Shown piece by piece: positions 12,664 through 22,900 of a stretch of 64,000 nucleotides of DNA. Source of the stretch: Ophthalmolycus amberensis (Eukaryota; Chordata; Actinopteri; Perciformes; Zoarcidae); assembly GCA_024529925.1 (NCBI GenBank), contig JAFEUB010000800.1, positions 136,501 through 200,500 of the forward strand, written 5' to 3'. Under the pieces are notes generated by a model that worked only from the letters and a program-made list of their open reading frames with translations, was not told the DNA's origin and ran no database searches. Both the position numbers and the translations under genes were made by a program. How positions within the stretch are numbered: the stretch's first letter is position 1; every line of letters starts with the position of its first letter.

Positions 12664-13834
12664 GTCAGCGAAAGCACGAGAAAGATCAAAACACACAAGT
12701 AGCAAAGCAGATAGTGAGAGGGAGTTATTCTTGGTTATAGGACACGGTTATTGGATAGAGTGGATGTTGTATTTTAAAGATAAAGGGACTCTCTCAACAT
12801 CTAAATTACTGGGATTATGTAAAGTCTACTCATGGTAAAGCAATTCAACAGCATCTTATCCTCTAATTTATTCCATGTCTTCCAGTACACATTTTGGAAC
12901 TTCGTCCCGAAGAATATGTTCGAGCAGTTCAGGAGAGTCGCCAACTTCTACTTTCTCATCATATTTCTGGTCCAGGTAAACGCTTTGTTCTTTTTTTTAC
13001 TTTCACATTTGAAATGTATCTTCCCACTGCTTTTGTTTCTCAATGTCTCTGCGTGTCCCTCCAGCTGATCATCGACACTCCCACCAGTCCCATCACCAGC
13101 GGGCTGCCGCTCTTCTTTGTCATCACCGTCACCGCCATCAAACAGGTGAGACCCGGAGTGTTTTCACGGCCGCTTTGATTGACACAATTCCACCGCAGCA
13201 GCCTTTACGTGCCGCTCCTCCTGTGTCTCTCTCCGCCAGGGCTACGAGGACTGGTTGAGACACAAAGCGGACAACTCTGTCAACCATTGTCCCGTCCACG
13301 TGGTGCAGCACGGGAAAGTAGTTCGCAAACAAAGTCGCAAGCTCAGGGTACGTGTGTGTGCCACGGGATAAATCACTCTCACTCCATCTAGAGCTTTGGT
13401 GCATTTGTTTTATTGGCCCATGCCGAGGGATTTGAGAGCAATTCAGACTGAAATAAGACGCCTCTCCTCTGTCTGCGTCTCAGGTTGGAGATGTCGTCTC
13501 GATGAAAGAAAATGAGACTTTTCCCTGCGACCTCATCCTTCTTTCTTCCTCTCGAGATGACGGGACCTGCTTTGTTACTACAGCCAGTCTGGACGGAGAG
13601 AGCAGCCACAAGGTGTGTACAGTGTGTGTGTGTTCATGCACTTCATCCAACCTGAGTCTTACGTCCCTCCAGTTAAGGCGGACATGTTTTCATTGCAAAG
13701 GTCTCCGTTCTCTCCTCTCTAGACATACTATGCGGTTCAGGACACGAAGGCTTACAACACTGAGAAGGAGGTGGACTCCATCCACGCTACCATAGAATGT
13801 GAACAACCGCAGCCGGACCTGTACAAGTCAGTAC

Positions 13835-13885
<51 letters not shown>

Positions 13886-16800
13886 GGAAAACACTTGACA
13901 AATGTCTGAAACACGTCTTCTTTCCTGTTACGTCTCTCCTACACAGATTTGTGGGCCGTATCAACGTCTACATGGACAATGAGCCAGTGGCCAGGTACTC
14001 TTATTTTGATTTGAAGACATTCTGGATTTTGCATTGTTTACTGTAATAAATGGTTGGATTTTGTTACTTTTCCCTGAGTTCTTTTGTGCCAAAATGCGTC
14101 TCTAAATTAGTTTGAATTGGTTTCTTTTTACATTTGTCCTTGAGCAGGGGTGTAGTTTAAAGGACTTTGTTATTAGGTGGCAAACATCTGCAAGGAGGAG
14201 AAGAATACAGCTGCAACACTTTCACAATAAGAGCGATCAAACAGTGTAACAATGAGCTGTTGTCTGTTTTTCAGGCCGCTAGGATCAGAAAACCTGCTGC
14301 TCAGAGGAGCCACGCTCAAGAACACTGAGTACATCTATGGTAATAGCACATGAAATACACTAATATGCCTGAAATAAAAGAAGCATTCATCTATGAGTGA
14401 ACAAACTAGCTTTTTCCAGAGCTTTCAACTGATTCCCACTGTCTTCGGATGGAGTTAGCTCAGTTGTCTTCAATTCAAGCATGGAACGTCGGCAGTCGTG
14501 TATGCAAACTCGATACGCTGACGAAGACTGCTAGATGCGCTTGAAAGCACGGGAAAAATCCAGCAATAGCACCTTGTTAAGATGTTGTTTTCGTCAAAGA
14601 GTGAACATTCCTCTCTGCCTCCTTTTCAGCGGTGGCCATCTACACCGGTATGGAAACCAAGATGGCTCTCAACTACCAGTCCAAGACTCAGAAACGGTCT
14701 GCAGTGGAAAAGTAGGCTCTCACATAGACATATTATCAACTTGTAAAGGTTACCACTCATATCTTATTCCCAACCATCTCTTCACTGACTGAGAGTCCTT
14801 GTGTTGCACTGACTGGATCACTTTCCTTCCATCTGGCGTCTTGTATCCAGATGGCTTGTAGATATGAATGACTGGAGGTGGATTACATTTACACTTGGCA
14901 ACAGTGTGGGCCTGATTAATCCTTGGAATTGCGTTCGTCTTCCTTTTGCCAAAATGGACTTGGCTCTGAGTAAATGCCTTGTGTGCGCTGTTATCTACTC
15001 TGACAAGAGCAGCGTGTTACAATCGAATCCAGTCGCTTTCATGTGCCAGCTTTCTGTGTATGGACTAGAGGTATTCTTTGTGTTAATGTGGCCTCTTGTG
15101 GTCTCCCTCTGCAGGTCGATGAATGCCTACCTGGTGGTCTACCTGTGCATCCTCATCAGCAAGGCGCTCATCAACACGGTGCTGAAATATGTGTGGCAGG
15201 CTGACCCCAACAGAGACGAGCCCTGGTACAACGACAGGACGGGAGCAGAGAGACAGAGACACATCGTGAGTCTGTTCATTATAATCCCTCAATTTAAAAA
15301 TCAATTCTTCGTCCCCTCTTAACCTTCTCCTCTTCCTCAGGTGACCAGGGCGTTCACAGACTTCTTGGCCTTCATGGTTCTGTTCAACTACATCATCCCG
15401 GTCTCCATGTACGTCACTGTGGAGATGCAGAAGTTCCTGGGCTCCTATTTCATCATGTGGGACGATGAGATGTTCGACGAGGAGCTGGGGGAGCGAGCCG
15501 TGGTCAACACGTCGGACCTGAACGAGGAGCTGGGGCAGGTAGCAAAGAACACCTGGGACAGAAACGCAGACAAGTCACGTATCCGGCTGTAACCCGTATC
15601 TCGCTCTCTGTTCAGGTGGAGTATGTGTTCACAGACAAGACAGGGACTCTGACGGAGAACAACATGGAGTTCATCGAGTGCTGTGTGGACGGACACGTCT
15701 ATGTACCTCACGCTATCTGTAACGGACAGGTAACAGCCCGATGGACCTTTGTGATTCTTTATTTGCGCGCATATCTCTATTTTTTCTCACCACTCACATT
15801 ACGACAAACATTGTTTTCTCACTCTTTTTTATGATATTAGTACATGTTTGAAATAGAGACTCATTTTGCCTCAAAGAAAACTTGTCATCTTGTATCAATT
15901 ATTCCTATTGATGCTCTTTGATCCACTGTTTTTCGTTCATGTCCTCTCTTGTTTAAATGTACTTCATTTGTGTTTTTGTGTACTAGGTGATGCCTGGTGC
16001 AACAAGTATGGACATGATTGACACATCGCCAGGTCCCGGGGCCAGGGTGAGCATAGCCTCAGTCGTGAGTGTATTTGTGTGTGCGTGTGTGTGTGTGTGT
16101 GTGTGAGGGTAACGCTGAGTTGTCCGTCCTCCGCAGGAGCACGAGGAGCTGTTTTTCCGGGCGCTGTGTTTGTGCCACACGGTGCAGGTGAAGGAGGAGG
16201 AGACGGTGGACGGGATCAAGCAAGGCATCCACCAGGGCAAGTCCACTTCCTTCTACATCTCCTCATCTCCAGACGAGGTGGCGCTGGTGGAGGGCATGAA
16301 GAGGTGGAGCACACACACACACACACACACACACGCACATTGAGTAATGTCACATTGAGTAATGTCACTCAAATTCAAACGATGGTGCTTTGCTTTGTGT
16401 CACAGACTCGGTTTCACCTATCTAAGACTGAAAGACAGCCACATGGAGATCTTGAACAGGGAGGATGAGATCGAGAGGTGAGCGTGTCCCTTTAGGACAA
16501 TGTTGTTTATCGTGTCAGCGAAGATAAAGCCGATCATGATCCGATCCTTCTTTTATTGCACTCTACTGTTTTTTTTTGTCATTTCAGCCTGCTAGTGTCA
16601 CTGCTCACCTTAGTTTTAACTAAGGATCATTTTTTTTAGGTTTCAGCTGCTGGAGGTTTTGACATTTGACTCAGTCAGACGGAGGATGAGCGTCATTGTC
16701 AGGTCCAGCACTGGTAATACACGTCAAACTGTGAATATGCACGTCTATGGTTAGGTTTATGTCCATGGATTCTTTCACACACTTCTTTTTTTGCTTCTGT

Positions 16801-16934
16801 GTGTGTGTGTGTGTGTGTGAGCAGGGGAGCTCTATCTGTTCTGTAAAGGTGCAGACTCCTCCATCTTCCCCAGGGTTGTATCAGGCAAGGTGGATCAGGT
16901 CAAAGCTCGGGTGGAGCACAACGCAGTGGTGAGA

Positions 16935-16974
<40 letters not shown>

Positions 16975-19900
16975 TAATTTACTACTATAGATACTGTTGA
17001 TTCTTCTTTGATGTCCCAGCCTCACCCAGTTTGACTCCCTCCTCTCCTCCAGGAGGGTCTGAGGACACTCTGTGTGGCCTATCGACCCCTCAGTCCCGAG
17101 CAGTACCAGGAGGTTTGCCTCCTGCTGAACGGGGCCAAGCTGTCACTACAGGACCGAGACAAACGACTGGCCGAGGCCTACGACATCATCGAGAAAGACC
17201 TGATACTGCTGGGAGCAACTGCTGTGGAGGACAGGTAGAGGATCTCTTTTACATTTTGCTGCTTGTTATATAGAAACCTAGTCTGTTATATCCACCACGC
17301 TTTCCCTTTTTGGATCTAAATGTCTGCACCTCAGAGCACTAACTCTTTATTCTGTGCGTGCTGCTGCCTTGACAAGTTCTGAGAGTGAAGACAAGAGGCA
17401 GTTCAACCCTCCGATCGCACACTTGATACTGTTGATTTTATCTCCTAATGCGTACTTATAGATCACTAAATGTTCTCTTTCTTTGTCTGTTTTCCTACTG
17501 TCCTGCACGCCAGGCTCCAGGAAAAAGCTGCAGACACCATTGAGTCCCTCCACCAGGCGGGTATGAAGGTGTGGGTGCTGACCGGTGACAAGATGGAGAC
17601 GGCGGCCGCGACCTGCTACGCCAGCAAGCTGTTTCGCCGCAACACCCAGATCCTGGAGCTCACCACCAAACGCACCGAGGAGCAGAGCCTTCACGACGTC
17701 CTGTTTGACCTGAGCAGGACCGTGCTGAGGCAGCAGGGAGGCATGACCAGGGACTCCTTCTCTGGGTGAGGGTCTACTGAAAAACAACAACCTGTCACAT
17801 GCTTTAAATACTAAGATGAGAAGAAGCTGTGTAGCATTTTTCTGGTCCCTTCTTTAAGTCCTGTATTTGACAGGTCTTCTGTTTGTCCAGTTTATCAGGT
17901 GACTGTACTGACTACGGTCTGATCATCGATGGAGCCACCCTCTCTGCGGTGATGAGGCCCGCCCAGGAGGACTCCAACTCAGGGAACTACAAAGAGATCT
18001 TCCTCGAAATCTGCCGCAACTGCAGCGCCGTGCTCTGCTGTCGAATGGCGCCGCTCCAGAAAGCCCAGGTACAAAGGCACAGGCGTCCATCTGAACGAGT
18101 AGGACCGTTTTCACTCATATCGTTCAGACTTTAATCTTAAATGCAATATGAGCGATGCTTTGTGGTGATCTGCTAAGCTGCTGTAAGGAGCTAAAGGGCT
18201 GATGTCTCTTTCCTCGTACTTTCTAGATCGTGAAGCTGATCAAAGCCTCCAAGGAGCACCCGATCACGCTGGCCATCGGAGACGGAGCAAACGATGTCAG
18301 CATGATCCTAGAGGCCCACGTGGGCATCGGTTAGTACAAACTAACACGCTACATCCCCGTGAAAGTCAGCACCTTAACCTCACTCGCCTCATGTGTGCAA
18401 TGTATCCTTTCTGTGCGTCTCAAGGCATCATGGGTAAGGAGGGTCGTCAGGCGGCGAGGAACAGCGACTACGCCATCCCAAAGTTCAAACACCTCAAGAA
18501 GATCCTGCTCGTCCATGGACACTATTACTACATACGCATCTCTGAGCTCGTGCAATACTTCTTCTACAAGGTAGTCTGTCTGCTCATTTCATGTATGTGT
18601 GTAAATACATCTCAATTGACTTTCTTTCTTGAATTCAACTTCAACTAAGTTGAATTCTATCCATCCTATAATCTTTTAAGTTGCATGTTTTTAATGTCCG
18701 CAAGCTTCAGCAAGAACTTGCGATAAACAAACAAACAAAACACTTTTAATCAACAATTTAAGTTTGACAACTGCGAACCTGCTTCCTGCATTTATCTCTC
18801 ATTTGTTTGCCTTCTTTTCCCAGAATGTCTGTTTCATCTTCCCCCAGTTCCTCTACCAGTTCTTCTGTGGCTTCTCACAACAGGTATGTACACACACACA
18901 CACGCCCACACACACACACACACTTACAAGTACACAAAATAAACAAAGAAGTCAAATAATGCTGAATGCTCTCTGCTCCGTCTCCACAGCCGCTGTACGA
19001 TACAGCTTACTTGACTCTGTACAACATCAGCTTCACCTCGCTGCCCATCCTGCTCTACAGCCTCATCGAGCAGCACATTAACATGGACATCCTGAGAAAG
19101 GACCCGTCTCTCTATCGGTCAGTGTCGTTGGGCTCAGGTCATTTAGTGTTTCAGTGCTCATAAGGCGCCTACATCAGCGATGTATTCATGAATTATTGCA
19201 TTTGAAAGCTAAATCTAATTAGAATACTTTACGACAGTCATTTCTGGTTACGGTCCTCCCAAAGGCAGCTGACGTGGTATTGATTCAAATGTGAGGAAGT
19301 CAACATGAGTCATTCATTCTGTCTACTATCATCTCGTGTTTGTCTTCAGGGATATTGCTAAGAACTCGTTGCTGCGCTGGCCCATCTTCATATATTGGAC
19401 TATCCTGGGCGTGTACGACGCCTTCGTGATGTTCTTCGGGTGCTACTTCCTGTTTGACAACACCACCTTCACCAGCAACGGACAGGTAACATCCACGTGT
19501 CAAAGACGGCTCCTTATGGTCAGTCTTGGACAAGAGAACGTCTCCAGGCTGCTTGGTGACGACATCATTCTTACAGTTTTTGCACCTCATTATTTTTAGT
19601 CCAGTTTGTAAGAGAAACCCATGAATGTTATATGTTTTAATTTACATCAAATTGTGGGCTGCATGCTTTAATATAACATATTTAGTTTTTGATTCAGTAC
19701 GATTATGATTTGTCGTGATGCAGTTCTCTACAAAACACATCGATCACATCTAATTTGCTGCTTGTCATTTGGCTTTTTCAGTGTCTTTTAAGATGTTTTA
19801 AGTTTATTAATACATATAAACAAAGAATATTGTTCTTTGTGGTTTTGAATCTCAGCTTATTCTCACCTTTGTCATCACACAGGTGCAAAGTGTTTTAACT

Positions 19901-22900
19901 GAAAGATGCAGAATTGCTTTGAAAGTGGATTTCTTAGTGTGAAGCATCTCATTTTTAGCTTTTAGATTTTGTGTTGTCATTTTAAATATTAAGAGGTCTA
20001 ACTTGTCGGTCAGTCAATTAGAAATGAATGAGTGAATAAAGAGACGGTGCAGGTGGACTTACACCTGTTGGTATGAACTTTAAAAGATGATAAACGTTCT
20101 CCCATTCACATCCAAGAAGCGACAGCATGGCGGGTTTCCATCTCTCTCTGTGTTTCTCTATTTGTTTCTGTTCATTTTCGAGCAGCGTTGCTCTCACAGT
20201 GACCACTGCTTTGAGTTGCTTTGTTTCACTTGTTTTATGCATTGAATTTTTATTCTTCTCCAGCCACAAAACTGTTGTTTCTTTTCTTATGATTTCCTTC
20301 TTCTGGCCTTCTCCTCTTCTCTCTCTCTCCCTCTTCCTCTTACCTTTGTGTTGCTTTTTCTTTTTTGCTTCTCTTTCCTCCTCCCAGCTAATGACAACCA
20401 ACACACAGATGGTAAGCCTGTCCCTGTCTCTCTGTCATCTCTCCCTAGTTTCAGTTTCCAATTTCCTGTTTGGTCCCGTCTCACAGCCTGATACTAAACC
20501 TCTCGTCCTCCATCCACCGTTCATCTCACGTTAGTGCTTGCTGTAGACGCATCAACTTTAGGCGTTTGTGTAGTGACCCATGCTCATGTGTCCAGGTGTT
20601 AGTGTGGCGTTCCAACGCTCTACATTCTGTGTGCATTGTGTGTGTGTGTGTGTGTGTTAAAAGCAGGGGATAAATGAATGGAGAGAAAGAGTTGCACTCC
20701 TACTTCCATTCCATGCCATTTGAGACATTCGGTCATCTTTCTAATCTAATTGTCCCTTTGGAGCAGAAGAACATTGTCACATTCGCCATCGGGACTATTT
20801 ATCGGCTTATTTGTAAAGAAATAACGGAGAGTGGTCGTTTCTTATATATTTACAGAAAGCAAAAGGAAATTAGGTACATTTGCGTATGTCAACAGCTGCA
20901 CAGCAAAGCACCAGAACAATGAAAAGCAGTTGTAACAGATCAGTGTTGTGAGGTTCCATGAGAAGCAAAGTCCAGGACCAATCCAGTGCCTCACTGTTAT
21001 CATATCTCTGTAATTCTACTTTTAATGACAGCAATCCAAACATGTTTTATTGTCTTCCGTTGGTACTTTGGATAGCTTATAATGGGACCACAGTCTGGGG
21101 TTGCAAAGTAAAGTCTGTTTATCAGTCGTAACTCATTTATCACCATCACATCATCATCACAACCACCACATATTCAGGTGGCTTTGAAAAGCTTAATTTT
21201 GTATCTCTTCATGCTCGTCGTAATTTATTGATACATCACATCTCTAATTCTTTCTCCCGGATTAAGGACATTTAAGGAAACTGTTATATTAATGCTTCTT
21301 TGGGTGAAAGTCTGAATGACTGATTTCGGGGCTCGCCTTTGATCCTGTGATCATCTTAATCCTATTCTGTCAGGATTATTCTGGAAAAACACTCTTTACT
21401 ACTGTAAAGATGACTGCTAGCAATGCTATCTGTCTTATGTCAGTAGCATTGTGAGCTACGTTATTAATAATTAAGACCACATTTCCCATAAACCCTGCAG
21501 CCTTCGCTCATAAAGATCAGAGAGCCTTTCAGATCACTCTCTCATCAGCTGAAATCGGTTTTTATATTGCTCTTTCACTTTCTGCGCTTCCCAGAAGAGT
21601 TTTACGCACGAGTTGAATTGCGATAATGAAGTTTACTGTTTTTGCTGTAAAGCAACACAAAAAGCTTTCCTTCCAAATCTTGAGTAGAGATGACATCACT
21701 GCTGCTGGTTGTATTTAAGGCCCCTCATCTCACCTGTTTCCCACCCATCAGGAATCTCACAATCTATTCTTCACCTGACTGTTGCCGTCTGAGCACCCTG
21801 CCATCTGTTTGATTGATTGATTCCTTATTGAGTACCTGCACTTCAGTTTATCTGTGTCCCATATCAACACCAGGCCCATAGAGTCACCTCGAATATGATT
21901 TGACTGAAGAAGAACAGAAGTCGGCGTCACTGACAGCATCTGTTGTTTGCCTCTGCAGATGTTTGGAAACTGGACATTTGGGACGCTCGTCTTCACCGTG
22001 CTGGTCTTCACTGTTACATTCAAGGTAACCGCACACGCACGTTCAGTCCGCACAGTGTCTGCACTCACTGGTATCATTAGAGTGAGCTGTGGCGTTGCTC
22101 TCTCAGCTCTCCCCTCTCTCCTGTAGTTGGCTCTAGATACTCATTACTGGACTTGGATCAACCATTTTGTCATCTGGGGCTCGCTGATTTTCTTTGTGGT
22201 CTTCTCTCTGCTGTGGGGAGGAATCATCTGGTGAGCTAATGTAGATAGATAATGTAACAGCCTGACACCTAATAAGCTACTGAGAAAAAATACATTTCTT
22301 TTCTGAATTTCGCTGCCTCTTCTCCTCTCTCCTCACAGGCCCTTCCTCAACTACCAGAGGATGTACTATGTCTTCATGCAGATGTTGTCCAGTGGTCCGG
22401 CCTGGCTCAGCATAATCCTTCTGATAATAGCCAGTCTGCTGCCAGACGTGGTGAAGAAGGTCATCTGCAGGACGCTGTGGCCCACCACGACTGAACGCAT
22501 ACAGGTGGCTGCATACTCGTACATGTTTACCGTCGGCCTTTGAGAACGTTGTTAGAATTGCATCCATGATTGAATAATAGGGCTATTTTTTAAATCTGAA
22601 CCTCTATTTGTCAAATGAATTACATTGTTTTGGGAATAATTACTAATCAAATCTTTTCCTTCAAGCTCAGGTAAAACAGCGCCCTCTGCTTGTCGTGTTT
22701 CATAAATCAATTTAGCACATTCACCTCTAAACTTTGCAAAGAACTAGACGTTGGCAACACTGAAAGTGGTATAAATTCAGTTCAATATCTAATTAAAGCT
22801 TTGTAGACACGCGTATAATACTGTTTATTAACTGTGTGTGTGTGTGTGAAATGTCTAACTGGTGAGTGTGGGTCAGCAGATGTACGCTGGCTTTGGCTAC

